From Lachnospiraceae bacterium (GTDB taxonomy: Bacteria > Bacillota > Clostridia > Lachnospirales > Lachnospiraceae): a stretch of DNA of 64,000 nt. Shown one piece after another: positions 34,482-43,215 of this stretch. Where the stretch lies: the NCBI GenBank assembly GCA_009774245.1, contig VSNM01000024.1:1-64000 (forward strand), in the 5' to 3' direction. The notes beneath the pieces are model-generated. The model had not been told where the DNA came from. It saw only the letters and a list, made by a program, of their open reading frames with translations, and ran no database searches. Every line of letters starts with the position of its first letter. The stretch's first letter is position 1. Both the position numbers and the translations under genes were made by a program.

Positions 34482-34614
34482 GTTACTGTTCACTCCGTTC
34501 CAGTAACAGGTCAAAATCCATGCAAAATTTGCTTCGCAAATGGATTTTGACTTATAAACTATACGTTTTTTCACGGACTTAGCAGTAAATGCTAAGTCCT
34601 GTATGAACAGTAAC
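34482..34614. repeat. 133-bp structured element with terminal inverted repeats
   Basis: It is bounded by an 11-bp perfect inverted repeat, GTTACTGTTCA (34482-34492) and TGAACAGTAAC (34604-34614). Inside lie a hairpin from TCAAAATCC (34511) to GGATTTTGA (34550), and a perfect 10-bp stem GGACTTAGCA/TGCTAAGTCC (34575-34599). A second CAGTAAC (34501-34507) can pair with the left end instead of the right, giving two exclusive folds. It may be a MITE-like repeat or a structured RNA; no second copy is in the window. Confidence 0.65.
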
Positions 34615-34650
34615 GAATCCAATCCCCTGCCTGAGTCGCAAACATAAATC

Positions 34651-34717
34651 GAGCGGTCGTCATATCTTTTATCTCGAATACGCTTCGAATACGTCCCGAA
34701 TGATACAACGACCGCTC
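34651..34717 (-). terminator. Long-armed inverted repeat, possible end of an RNA
   Basis: Perfect 10-bp arms GAGCGGTCGT / ACGACCGCTC with a 47-nt loop that contains a direct repeat of GTATTCGA. On the minus strand it is followed by GATTTATGTTT, a weak T tract. Confidence 0.4.
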
Positions 34718-35343
34718 TAATGTGATGCAATATTCAATTTTTTCCTCTTTCCCGAACCCTCTGATTCACAAATCTTCTGATTCGCACTTACTCAATTTAC
34801 GTTGCTTCTTTTGTCTTTCCCGTCTCTCTTCGACCTCTTCCATTCAGGTCTCCGACTTTTCACTTTCGTCTCTTCCCTATCCTCCGACATGAATTCGAAA
34901 TACACTTCTTAATTCTCCTGCACTGCTGTCGCCATCTCAATTCCGATTCGAATCCTCCATCTGTGAGAATCTCGATCTTCCTTGTCGACCGATCTTTGCA
35001 ACTGCATCTTCTACCTTCACATATCCATTAAGGGATTTCTTCCTGTCAGAGCTAGGTCTCTGCGATTGTCAACGGAATCATCTCCTTTCACAAACACCCT
35101 CTATTCTGATTGCCTGCAGGTATCCGAATGCTGCATTTGTTTTATCAAATGCTTTACAAAAGCTTTTTGTACCATTATGTATTTATCTTTGGTATCTCTA
35201 CAATTCGTCTTTTGTAAATACGCTTCGTCTTTCTCTTTGGTACTTGTCCTCTGATGTTATCCTATGTAACCATCTTCTGTACCTTGCTCTTCTCTTTTTC
35301 CTTTGTGTAATTGTATAGTAACACGTCTCTTCCACAATTGCAA
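34718..35343 (-). ncRNA. Gene-free purine-biased region, candidate minus-strand noncoding transcript
   Basis: No convincing reading frame is found on either strand. The minus strand is strongly purine-rich (runs such as GGAAAAAGAGAAGAGC and GGGAAAGAGG), a bias typical of transcribed strands in Firmicutes. A promoter-like TTGCAA-17-TACTAT at 35315-35343 points into it, and an inverted repeat closes it. Only very short frames (7-24 codons) occur. I do not match it to RNase P RNA, tmRNA, SRP RNA or 6S RNA. It may equally be decayed coding DNA. Confidence 0.3.
35315..35343 (-). promoter_or_regulatory. Promoter-like sequence downstream of the CarD-like gene
   Basis: Minus-strand TTGCAA, 17-nt spacer, TACTAT, directed into the gene-free region. 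Another TTGACA lies 25 bp upstream without a good -10. Confidence 0.4.
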
Positions 35344-35390
35344 TAGCTTTCTCTTAATTTGTCAAAAACTGTCGGATTTGCCATATTTTA

Positions 35391-35777
35391 TCAGTTATTT
35401 TGTATATTGTTTTCTGAATTTTCTGACAATTTTCGTTTGATATCCGTACGCTGACTGCTGTCCCTCTGCCTGCTCTTCTGCTTTTGTCCCGCTGTGCTCT
35501 TCTCAATCACATAAGCCGCCTCACCCTTTACCTGATCGCTCTTCTCGTCAAAGTCCTCCGCCTCGCGCAGCACCCGCGCCTCATCCACTGTGATCAGATT
35601 TCTGAGCTGCACTGTATGATTTTCCACAGGTATGTACGCTTTTATCGTCCTGTCATACACAGAGCGCAGCAGATAATAATTGTAAGATTCCTTTTTGTTG
35701 TCCGCAAGCTTTACGATATCGTCCACAATACACACACCGATCGTCTCACTGTATATTACTTCCTTCTTCTGAAACAA
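35391..35777 (-). CDS. CarD/TRCF-RID-domain transcription factor
   Basis: 128 aa from TTG 35777 (GGAGG 7 nt upstream). LFQKKEVIYSETIGVCIVDDIVKL, YYLLRSVYDRTIKAYIPVEN and RNLITVDEAR match the RNA polymerase-interacting domain shared by CarD/CdnL and TRCF. CarD-type proteins bind the RNA polymerase beta subunit and stabilise open complexes at many promoters. The DNA-binding helical part looks short, and the protein ends in a charged, probably disordered tail. The ATG-type extension to 35882 runs through a degraded intergenic repeat and is rejected. Confidence 0.78.
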   Translation of the reverse strand: MFQKKEVIYSETIGVCIVDDIVKLADNKKESYNYYLLRSVYDRTIKAYIPVENHTVQLRNLITVDEARVLREAEDFDEKSDQVKGEAAYVIEKSTAGQKQKSRQRDSSQRTDIKRKLSENSENNIQNN

Positions 35778-35804
35778 ATCTATCCCTCCAGCATTTTCCT
35801 GTCG

Positions 35805-35840
35805 AATCGAGCAGGGCGTGACCCTCTCTCCCCGTGTGCA
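35805..35840. repeat. Family A element, degraded copy 4
   Basis: AATCGAGCAGGGCGTGACC followed by CTCTCTCCCCGTGTGCA parallels copy 2 (AATCGAGTAGGGGAATGACC ... GCCCGTGTGCA), with the hairpin mostly destroyed. It lies upstream of the CarD-like gene. Confidence 0.45.
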
Positions 35841-36116
35841 AAAAATAGCACCCGCCCACTCCGGAACCGATGCTATTTTCACCTCACATTATGAAGTTTC
35901 CCGACTGCCATTGACTGATAACCCGCATTTCCTTTCCCGTCTGATACACGTGAGTTACTTCCCTTTCGCACCAGCCAGCCGTCAATCAAACCAGCCAGCG
36001 GAGAATTTGTTCCGCTTGCTCCGTATCACCAGACCATTTTCTCCTTTTATTTCCTGTTTCTTTGATACTATTATCGGCAGAAATGACAAAAGACTTAACA
36101 TCAAAAAAGGAAATAA

Positions 36117-36140
36117 AATAGGAGGGTTCCCCCTCCTATT
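36117..36140 (-). terminator. Terminator of glgC-glgD
   Basis: Perfect 10-bp stem AATAGGAGGG/CCCTCCTATT with a tetraloop, followed on the minus strand by TTATTTCCTTTTTTG, 10 bp beyond the glgD stop. Confidence 0.85.
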
Positions 36141-36149
36141 CAAGTTTTC

Positions 36150-37298
36150 TCAGACATTCTTGCGCTTTTCCACAAATACAGGGAAGGAATCTGTCCCCTT
36201 TAACTCCTTGTAGGCGGAAATCTTCACATTCTTGTCCGTGATCGCGTACTCAACCGTCGCGCCGGTCTCGATCACGGTATCCTGCATCAGCACACAGTTT
36301 CTCACCTTTGCGCCCTTGCCAATCCTGACGCCCCTGAACAGAATACTGTTCTCGACTTCACCCTCAATCACACAGCCGTCCGCCGCCATCACATTCTTTG
36401 CGTGAGAACCCGCCGCATACCTTGTCGGATTATCGTCCCGAATCTTGGTGTACACAGGATTGGGTGAAAACAGCGCGTTGACATTCTCTTCCTTCAGCAT
36501 CTTCATATTTTCTGCAAAATAGGTGTTGATATCGAGAATGCGCGCATAGTAACCGTCATGCTGATAAGCTTTCACATTCAGCTCGTCAAGCTGCGGAGCT
36601 ATAATATCGCGCTCAAAATAGGTAAGTCCGTTGACATATGCCTGCCGGATCTGATCCATCAAAAGCTGCCGCTCAATGACATAAATATTCATGGAAACAT
36701 TGTGCTCGCCGCTCTCCTTGTTGTTTACCACAATCTTCTGTACCCTGCCCTCAGCGTCAATATCAAGCGTATAGTACAGATCTTTCTTGGTCACATCGAT
36801 ATCGCGCAGAGCCTTTGGAATCTCCTCCCTGGTATACGCGATCGTCACATCCGCGCCGCTGTCGATATGCTGCTGGAGGAGCTTGTTGAAATTGAAATTA
36901 ACCGCAACGTTCGTGTCCGCCATAATGACATATTTTTCCTTCTGGCGTTTCAGGTAATCGATAATACTTGCGATCGCCTCAACCCTGCCGTTGTATATGT
37001 TTACTGTCTTCTGCGCAAACGGAGGAATAATGTTCAGACCACCCTTCTTGCGCGTCAAATCCCACTCTCTGCCGGAGCCGAGATGATCCATCAGGGAATG
37101 ATAATTTCTCTTTACAATCAGTGATATGTTGTCAATACCGCAGTTTACCATACTGGAAAGCATGAAATCTACCAGTCTGTAACGGCTTGCAAACGGTATG
37201 GATGCCATCAGTCTCTCTGTCACGAGCTCCGGCACTAAGGAATCATAGCTGTTTGGGAACAAAATGCCCATTGCTGAATCTGCGTTTGAATTGATCAT
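36150..37298 (-). CDS. glgD: Glucose-1-phosphate adenylyltransferase subunit GlgD
   Basis: 382 aa, same fold as GlgC: nucleotidyltransferase domain followed by a left-handed beta-helix. The N-terminal nucleotide loop GGxGxRL of catalytic subunits is replaced (MGILFPNSYDSLVPELVTERLM), as in the GlgD subunits of Firmicutes that modulate GlgC. The start overlaps the glgC stop by 4 nt, so the two are translationally coupled in equal amounts. GGGAGG precedes the ATG. Confidence 0.93.
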   Translation of the reverse strand: MINSNADSAMGILFPNSYDSLVPELVTERLMASIPFASRYRLVDFMLSSMVNCGIDNISLIVKRNYHSLMDHLGSGREWDLTRKKGGLNIIPPFAQKTVNIYNGRVEAIASIIDYLKRQKEKYVIMADTNVAVNFNFNKLLQQHIDSGADVTIAYTREEIPKALRDIDVTKKDLYYTLDIDAEGRVQKIVVNNKESGEHNVSMNIYVIERQLLMDQIRQAYVNGLTYFERDIIAPQLDELNVKAYQHDGYYARILDINTYFAENMKMLKEENVNALFSPNPVYTKIRDDNPTRYAAGSHAKNVMAADGCVIEGEVENSILFRGVRIGKGAKVRNCVLMQDTVIETGATVEYAITDKNVKISAYKELKGTDSFPVFVEKRKNV

Positions 37299-38500
37299 GC
37301 CTTGTCACCTCCCTTTACATCTGCTGAGACCATCGCGTCAGGTCCCACGATAGCGCCCTCGCCGATCGTCACATTGGAGCCCACCGTCGCAACGCCCTTC
37401 TTATTTCCGTCAGGCATCTCTCCCACGACGGCATTTTTCTCGATCATCACATTCTCCGCAATGATACAGTGCTTGATCTGAGCGCCCTCCTTGATCGTGC
37501 TGCCGCCCATGATCACTGCGTCCTCGATCACTGCGCCTTTCTCGACCTTGACGCCCGCAAAGAGGATTGAGTGCCTCACTTCGCCTTCGATGCTGCATCC
37601 GTCCGTAATCATACTGTTTTCGAGCACTGCGTTCTCACCGATGCGATGTCCTGTCATGCCGCTGTTCCTGCTAAAGATACGCCAGTCGTCATCAAACAGA
37701 TTGATACCGCTGTTCTCCGGATCGAGCACCTCCATATTTGCCTCCCACAGGGAAGAAATGGTTCCCACATCTTTCCAGTAACCCGAAAAATGATATGCAT
37801 ACATCTCTCTCTTATCACGCAGCAGACTCGGAATCACATTCTTGCCAAAATCATTCTCGGACTCCGGATCGTTCTCATCCTCAATCAGATATTTCTTTAA
37901 GATGTCCCAGTTGAAGATATAAATTCCCATGGAAGCCAGGTTGGACTTCGGCTCCTTCGGCTTCTCCTGGAACTCCGTAATCTTGTCATTCTCGTCCGCA
38001 ACCATCAGGCCGAAACGACTCGCCTCCTCCCAGGGCACTTCCATAACCGCCACGCTGAACTCAGCGCCCTTCTCCTTGTGGAATCTGAGGAAATCGCTGT
38101 AATCCTGCTTGCAGATCTGATCACCGGACAAAATGATCACGTACTCGGGATCATATCTCTCGATGAAATTGATGTTTTGGTATATTGCGTTCGCAGTACC
38201 CTTATACCAGTCCGAGCCGGATGCCTGCTGATAGGGCGGCAGTACATGGACGCCCCCATGCAGCCTGTCCAGATCCCACGGCTGTCCGTTTCCAATGTAC
38301 TCATTCAGCACTAACGGCTGATACTGGGTAAGGATACCTACAGTATCAATACCTGAATTAACGCAGTTTGATAAGGGGAAATCGATAATTCGATACTTTC
38401 CGCCAAACGGAACTGCAGGTTTTGCCAGCTTCTGCGTCAGTGTGTAGAGACGCGATCCCTGACCGCCGGCAAGCAGCATTGCAATCATTTCTTTTGCCAT
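37295..38500 (-). CDS. glgC: Glucose-1-phosphate adenylyltransferase, catalytic subunit GlgC
   Basis: 401 aa. MLLAGGQGSRLYTLTQKLAKPAVPFGGKYRIIDFPLSN is the ADP-glucose pyrophosphorylase signature, ILSGDQI the metal-binding site, EFQEKPKEPKSNLASMGIYIF the sugar-phosphate region, and a hexapeptide beta-helix closes the protein. It makes ADP-glucose for glycogen. No glycogen synthase or branching enzyme gene is adjacent. GGAGG precedes the ATG. The 457-bp region upstream (38501-38957) holds no gene that I can see. Confidence 0.96.
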   Translation of the reverse strand: MAKEMIAMLLAGGQGSRLYTLTQKLAKPAVPFGGKYRIIDFPLSNCVNSGIDTVGILTQYQPLVLNEYIGNGQPWDLDRLHGGVHVLPPYQQASGSDWYKGTANAIYQNINFIERYDPEYVIILSGDQICKQDYSDFLRFHKEKGAEFSVAVMEVPWEEASRFGLMVADENDKITEFQEKPKEPKSNLASMGIYIFNWDILKKYLIEDENDPESENDFGKNVIPSLLRDKREMYAYHFSGYWKDVGTISSLWEANMEVLDPENSGINLFDDDWRIFSRNSGMTGHRIGENAVLENSMITDGCSIEGEVRHSILFAGVKVEKGAVIEDAVIMGGSTIKEGAQIKHCIIAENVMIEKNAVVGEMPDGNKKGVATVGSNVTIGEGAIVGPDAMVSADVKGGDKA

Positions 38501-38849
38501 AAAATACCTCCATTCCTATTTTGAGCACGCTCAATATAAACACGTAAGACCTAAAATAATTGTCTGCTCAATGTATGTTTTTCCATCCTCCCACGGATTA
38601 TGAACCGGCACCTCACATGTCTTTCCATAACCATGCTCTGAATAGTTACAATTATACTATAAACTTCAAAAAAATGGTAGTGTTTTGTTTATTTTATTGA
38701 TAAATTTTTCTACAAAATAGATTGGCTTACGGCTTTTATCCCTAATAACCGCCTTTGTATCCGTCTTTTTTCGTCATTTTATTCAATTATTTCACCTTCC
38801 CCCCTGTCAAAGACCACCTCCTATTCTGCAAACCACACCCTAAAAAGCG

Positions 38850-38870
38850 CAATCTGTTCTCAACAGATTG
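38850..38870. promoter_or_regulatory. Small perfect dyad upstream of the DUF3089 gene
   Basis: CAATCTGTT CTC AACAGATTG, 9-bp arms, 88 bp before the start codon. Operator or leader hairpin; no clear -35/-10 pair was found around it. Confidence 0.35.
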
Positions 38871-38957
38871 AAAAGCAGGTATTGAATGTTTATGCTAAAT
38901 GAAGCACTGTTCAGAACAAATTACGAGAAAAGCGAGAAAACGGAGGAAAAGTGAACA

Positions 38958-40046
38958 ATGAAGAAAAAGAACCTTAAAACAGTCCTACTGACAATGGCTG
39001 CCTGTCTGCTGCTGGGTGTTTCCCTGACCGGATGCACCAAAACCGATCCAGCCGGCACAACAGAATCCGGCATTCAGTCAGAAACAGAACAAAGCAATGG
39101 GATAACAGGGCTTGTGGGAACACCGTCCGATTACTCGGACAATGAGAACTGGATGGCCCTGCCGGAGATTACGCATGCGGTTGATACCTTTTATCTCTAC
39201 CCTACCTGTTATCTGGACGAATCAGAGGACGCACTGCCAATCTGCACGATTGACAACCAGGCCGTCCGGCAGCGGGCTCAGGTCATCTATGAGAACCAGG
39301 CTACGGTCTTTGAGGAATCAACCAATGTATTTGCGCCTTATTACAGGCAGAGCAATATCTATGAGGTCATGGACATGAGCTCCCAGGAACTGGAAACGTA
39401 CCAGCAAAAGGAGCAGCGCACGGATGTCTATGCGGCACTGGATTATTACTTCGAACACTACAATAACGGCAGGCCATTTATCATAGCCGGGCACTCCCAA
39501 GGCTCGATCATGACAAAAATTGTCCTCGGGGAGTATATGGCAGCACATCCTGAACACTATGAGCGCATGGTTGCCGCGTATGTGATCGGGTATTCCATCA
39601 CCTCGGACTGGCTGGCAGAACATCCCTACCTGAAATTTGCAGAGGGCGCAGGCGATACAGGGGTTATCGTGTCGTGGAACACAGAAGGTCCTGGAAATAA
39701 GGGACAGCACAATATTGTCGTGGAGGATGGTGCGATCAGCATCAATCCGATCAACTGGAAACGCGATGACACATATGCCGCTGCCGATGAAAACCTTGGA
39801 AGCAGAATAATAAACGAGGCTACGGGCTCTTATGAGGTTCTGCGGAATCTCGCAGACGCCCAGCTTGATACTGAGCGCGGCGTGGTCATCTGCACAACGG
39901 ACAAGGCCGCCTTCACAGACGCCGTGCCGCTATTTGGCCCCGAGAGTTTTCATAATAATGACTATGCGCTCTACTATGAAAATCTCAGGGAAAATGTCAA
40001 GCAAAGGATAGATAATTATATCGCCGGGGATACACTGTCCCCCTGA
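38958..40046 (+). CDS. DUF3089 lipoprotein, alpha/beta-hydrolase fold
   Basis: 362 aa. Lipoprotein signal with lipobox LTGC (Cys about residue 26), Ser/Thr/Glu-rich linker, then a DUF3089 domain: VDTFYLYPTCYLDE, VFAPYYRQSNIYEV, and the nucleophile elbow FIIAGHSQGSIM with the serine. DUF3089 proteins are hydrolase-like of unknown substrate. Membrane-anchored and outside the cell. GGAGG lies 11 nt before the ATG. Terminated by a strong hairpin shared with the convergent hydratase gene. Confidence 0.85.
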   Translation: MKKKNLKTVLLTMAACLLLGVSLTGCTKTDPAGTTESGIQSETEQSNGITGLVGTPSDYSDNENWMALPEITHAVDTFYLYPTCYLDESEDALPICTIDNQAVRQRAQVIYENQATVFEESTNVFAPYYRQSNIYEVMDMSSQELETYQQKEQRTDVYAALDYYFEHYNNGRPFIIAGHSQGSIMTKIVLGEYMAAHPEHYERMVAAYVIGYSITSDWLAEHPYLKFAEGAGDTGVIVSWNTEGPGNKGQHNIVVEDGAISINPINWKRDDTYAAADENLGSRIINEATGSYEVLRNLADAQLDTERGVVICTTDKAAFTDAVPLFGPESFHNNDYALYYENLRENVKQRIDNYIAGDTLSP

Positions 40047-40075
40047 CATCACACTCTTGTCAACTAAGGAAGAAT

Positions 40076-40120
40076 CTGTCATTTTGCTGACCTTTTTCAT
40101 TTGGGCGCATGTGTGCGTTA
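40076..40120. repeat. Family A tail element, copy 5
   Basis: TTTTGCTGACC, TTTCATTTGGGCGC and GTGTGCG match the tail of copy 1 (2650-2686) over about 43 bp with few differences; no GAGTAGGGG hairpin is present here. Confidence 0.6.
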
Positions 40121-40122
40121 TG

Positions 40123-40155
40123 AAAGGGCTGCCTGGAAATTTCCGACAGCCCTTT
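40123..40155. terminator. Bidirectional intrinsic terminator
   Basis: AAAGGGCTG / CAGCCCTTT arms with an inner GGAAATTTCC palindrome, between the convergent DUF3089 and hydratase genes. Confidence 0.8.
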
Positions 40156-40176
40156 GTAATTTTATTAAATATATCC

Positions 40177-42477
40177 TTAAACCCGGTTGTAATTGATCAG
40201 ACAACCCTTTAATATAATCTGCCGCTCCTCGTCCGTCAGTTCGCCAAGCGTCATCTCAAACTCCGTCTTCCTGTCCCCACCAGAGGTGGTGCCCACAACA
40301 TAAGCCTTGATCGTGTCAGCCCTCTCCTCGACCGCCTTTCTGATGCCCGGGATGTAGATATAATCCAGATTCTTGAATGGCAGCTCGCCCTCCTTGATGA
40401 TAAACGGAAGCATCCCCCAGTTGATGAGGTTCGAGCGGTATCTCTTGGTCGCGTACTCATGTGCGATGTTTGCCCAGCCGCCAAGAACCTTCTGGCAGCT
40501 CGCCGCCTGTTCCCTCGCGGAGCCATCACCCGGCTTCACGGCAAAGATCGTGCTGCCAATACCCGTGTTGCTGCGGTCTGCGTCCGGCGTGATCGTCTTC
40601 ATCACGCGCCATGCCGCATCGAGCTCTGGAAACTTCTGCACAGGACAAGCCTTCTCCTCCCGCGCCTTCTCCGCGACCTGAATCTCCTTTGCGAGCCGAA
40701 CATAGTTTGGATCTTTGCGCGAGAGCGTGAACTCTGCCAGTCCCAGAGGATTGGAGCGGTAGGAGGATGTCTCGCCGGAAGGAATCAGCTCATCTGTCGT
40801 GGTCACGGGATCGTGAATCTCAGAAACTACCTTTAACATCAGGTTGTCTGTCAGCGCCACCATCGCCGGCCAGTCCTTGATGTTCGGACCAAACTTGATC
40901 TCAACCGACTCGTCCGCTACACCCTTAGAATCAAACACGCGGTTCTCATAAATCTTTTTGTCAAAGAAATATTTATATTTCGTAAAATCACCGTCAAACG
41001 CGGTCGCCGGTGTGAGGTAGCCCTTGTTTGCCGCCGTCGCTGCGATCGAACGCGCATCCATCAGCGCAACGGACGCGATCTGCCCGCTCTGGAGCTTCGA
41101 GCCCTCACGGTTCGGGAAATTTCTCGTAGAGTGGCGGATGGAGAGCGCATTGTTTGCAGGCGTATCTCCCGCGCCAAAGCACGGACCGCAGAACGCCGTC
41201 TTGAGCACTGCTCCTGTCTGCATCAACTTCGCCGCGCAGCCATTCTTCACCAGCTCCATATAGATCGGCATGGAAGCGGGGTATACACTCAATGTAAACT
41301 CATCCGGTCCGATGCTCGCATTGTCGAGAATATCGGCTGCGGCACAGATATTTTCAAATCCGCCGCCCGCGCAGCCCGCGATGATTCCCTGCTCCACGTA
41401 GAGCTTTCCGTCCCGCACCTTGTCCTTCAACGTGAAGTCAACGGCTCCGTCTAGACTGACAAGCGCTTTCTTCTCGCAGTCATCAATGATGTCCATGAGA
41501 TTTGCGTTCAGCTCATCAATCGTATAGGTGTTGCTCGGATGGAACGGCATGGCGATCATCGGTTTCACCTTGCCCAGATCAACCCTGATACAGCCGTCAT
41601 AGTAAGCGACCTCACCCGGATTCAGCTCCGCATAGTCCTCACTCCTGCCATGAATCTCATAAAATTCCCTGATGGCGTCGTCCGTTCTCCAGATGGAAGA
41701 GAGGCATGTCGTCTCTGTCGTCATGACATCGATGCCAATCCTGAAATCCGCGGACAGGGACGATACGCCCGGCCCCACAAACTCCATCACTTTGTTTTTC
41801 ACATAGCCGTTCTGAAATACAGCGCCGATGATGGCAAGCGCCACATCCTGCGGGCCCACGCCCTTGACCGGCTCGCCTTCTAAGTAAACTGCCACGACGC
41901 CCGGCATATTGATATCATATGTCTGGTTTAACAGCTGCTTGACAAGCTCCGGTCCACCCTCGCCCATCGCCATCGTGCCGAGCGCACCGTAGCGTGTGTG
42001 CGAATCCGAGCCAAGAATCATTCTGCCGCCACCTGCGAGCATCTCCCTCGCATACTGATGAATGACTGCCTGATGAGGCGGCACATACACACCGCCATAG
42101 CGCTTCGCGCAGGTTAATCCAAACATATGATCGTCCTCATTGATCGTGCCGCCGACTGCACAGAGGGAATTATGGCAGTTCGTCAGCACGTAAGGCACCG
42201 GAAATTTGGTCAGCCCCGACGCGCGCGCTGTCTGTATGATACCTACAAACGTGATGTCGTGCGACGTCAGTTTGTCAAACTTAATCCTGAGCTTGTCCAT
42301 GCTGTCTGAGGTATTATGATTTTTTAAGATACCATAGGCAATCGTCTCTTTGGAGGCCTCCGCCTTGTCCACCTCTCTGCCTGTCTTTACCCTGATGGCA
42401 GCTGCCGCCTCCGCATTGTCCGCGACCAGCTCTGTGCCGTTTACGAGATATGTGCCTGTCTCTGATAACTGAATCAT
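40177..42477 (-). CDS. Aconitase-superfamily hydratase (YbhJ-like)
   Basis: About 766 aa. The iron-sulfur ligands of aconitases are present: a Cys in IAGCAGGG and the pair in FCGPCFGAGDTP. GRMILGSDSHTRYGALGTMAMGEGG is the substrate/cofactor region, and the swivelling C-terminal domain contains NLINWGMLPF. Sequence order resembles E. coli YbhJ-type hydratases more than citrate-cycle AcnA/AcnB, so the substrate is unknown. The ATG at 42477 is taken; TTG 42489 and GTG 42486 are alternatives because AAAGGA sits closer to them. No neighbouring citrate-cycle genes. Confidence 0.85.
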   Translation of the reverse strand: MIQLSETGTYLVNGTELVADNAEAAAAIRVKTGREVDKAEASKETIAYGILKNHNTSDSMDKLRIKFDKLTSHDITFVGIIQTARASGLTKFPVPYVLTNCHNSLCAVGGTINEDDHMFGLTCAKRYGGVYVPPHQAVIHQYAREMLAGGGRMILGSDSHTRYGALGTMAMGEGGPELVKQLLNQTYDINMPGVVAVYLEGEPVKGVGPQDVALAIIGAVFQNGYVKNKVMEFVGPGVSSLSADFRIGIDVMTTETTCLSSIWRTDDAIREFYEIHGRSEDYAELNPGEVAYYDGCIRVDLGKVKPMIAMPFHPSNTYTIDELNANLMDIIDDCEKKALVSLDGAVDFTLKDKVRDGKLYVEQGIIAGCAGGGFENICAAADILDNASIGPDEFTLSVYPASMPIYMELVKNGCAAKLMQTGAVLKTAFCGPCFGAGDTPANNALSIRHSTRNFPNREGSKLQSGQIASVALMDARSIAATAANKGYLTPATAFDGDFTKYKYFFDKKIYENRVFDSKGVADESVEIKFGPNIKDWPAMVALTDNLMLKVVSEIHDPVTTTDELIPSGETSSYRSNPLGLAEFTLSRKDPNYVRLAKEIQVAEKAREEKACPVQKFPELDAAWRVMKTITPDADRSNTGIGSTIFAVKPGDGSAREQAASCQKVLGGWANIAHEYATKRYRSNLINWGMLPFIIKEGELPFKNLDYIYIPGIRKAVEERADTIKAYVVGTTSGGDRKTEFEMTLGELTDEERQIILKGCLINYNRV

Positions 42478-42615
42478 TTGGTACACCAATCCTTTCTATA
42501 ATAAATATACTAATAAATACACTATACATATACGCTCTAACCTATAACCCCTCATTAAATATACTATACTTTCCTATCTTTATGCAACGGTTAATTTTCT
42601 TCACGTCCATTGCGA

Positions 42616-43191
42616 TCACTCGAGTTTGGTCACTTCATCAGCCAGAACGGCCGCCTCCGCCTTGTCATGCGTGACAAAAACCACCGTTTTCCCGGCAGTT
42701 TTTTCCTTCACATACGTCACCACGTGTCCTTTGAGCGCCTCGTCAAGCCCTTTGAACGGCTCGTCAAGAAAAAGCACGTCGTATTCTGCAAGCAGCGCCC
42801 GGAGAATGCTCACCCGCCTGCGCATACCGCCCGAAAGCTCCGAGACCTGCTGCGCATGGCATTCCCCAAGGCCGAGTCTGGTCATTTCGCGCTGTACAGT
42901 CTGACTATCAAGCGTCGGCGAGACCAGACGGATATTATCCGCAGCCGTCATGTTCTCACACAGCCGCTCCTCCTGAAAAACAGCGCTAAACCGCTTTCCC
43001 TCCAGACCGGTCACGCTCCCGCCGTCCGCGTTTTCAAGCCCCATGAGAATCCGCAACAGCGTCGTCTTCCCCGCGCCGGAAGTCGCCATGATGCAGGTGG
43101 TCATACCGCCCCTGATTGTCAGATTCAAGCCGTCAAACACCTTCCTGCTGCCGAACGATTTTGACAAGTCTCTGATACAGATATCTTTCAT
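42616..43191 (-). CDS. ABC transporter ATP-binding protein (NMT1-type uptake system)
   Basis: 191 aa, a short ATPase. Walker A reads ATSGAGKTT (first Gly replaced by Ala), the Q-loop FSAVFQEERL, ABC signature LSGGMRRRV, Walker B DVLFLDEPF, and switch His in FVTHDKAEA. It resembles the ATPases of nitrate/sulfonate/thiamine-precursor importers. It is separated from the permease and binding protein genes by two unrelated genes, but all run in the same direction. AGGAATA precedes the ATG. Confidence 0.85.
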   Translation of the reverse strand: MKDICIRDLSKSFGSRKVFDGLNLTIRGGMTTCIMATSGAGKTTLLRILMGLENADGGSVTGLEGKRFSAVFQEERLCENMTAADNIRLVSPTLDSQTVQREMTRLGLGECHAQQVSELSGGMRRRVSILRALLAEYDVLFLDEPFKGLDEALKGHVVTYVKEKTAGKTVVFVTHDKAEAAVLADEVTKLE

Positions 43192-43215
43192 TGTTATATT
43201 CCTATTAGTTATATT

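Noticed and set aside
34272..34730. Minus-strand 152-codon frame after the 34002 gene
   Set aside because: It runs antisense to that gene and through the 133-bp structured element; no domain is recognised.
34982..35254. Plus-strand 90-codon frame in the gene-free region
   Set aside because: Pyrimidine-rich strand, Cys/Phe/Ser-biased translation and no ribosome site; looks like chance.
35818..36213. Plus-strand 131-codon frame between the CarD-like gene and glgD
   Set aside because: It overlaps the repeat and the glgD terminator and 3' end, with no recognisable features.
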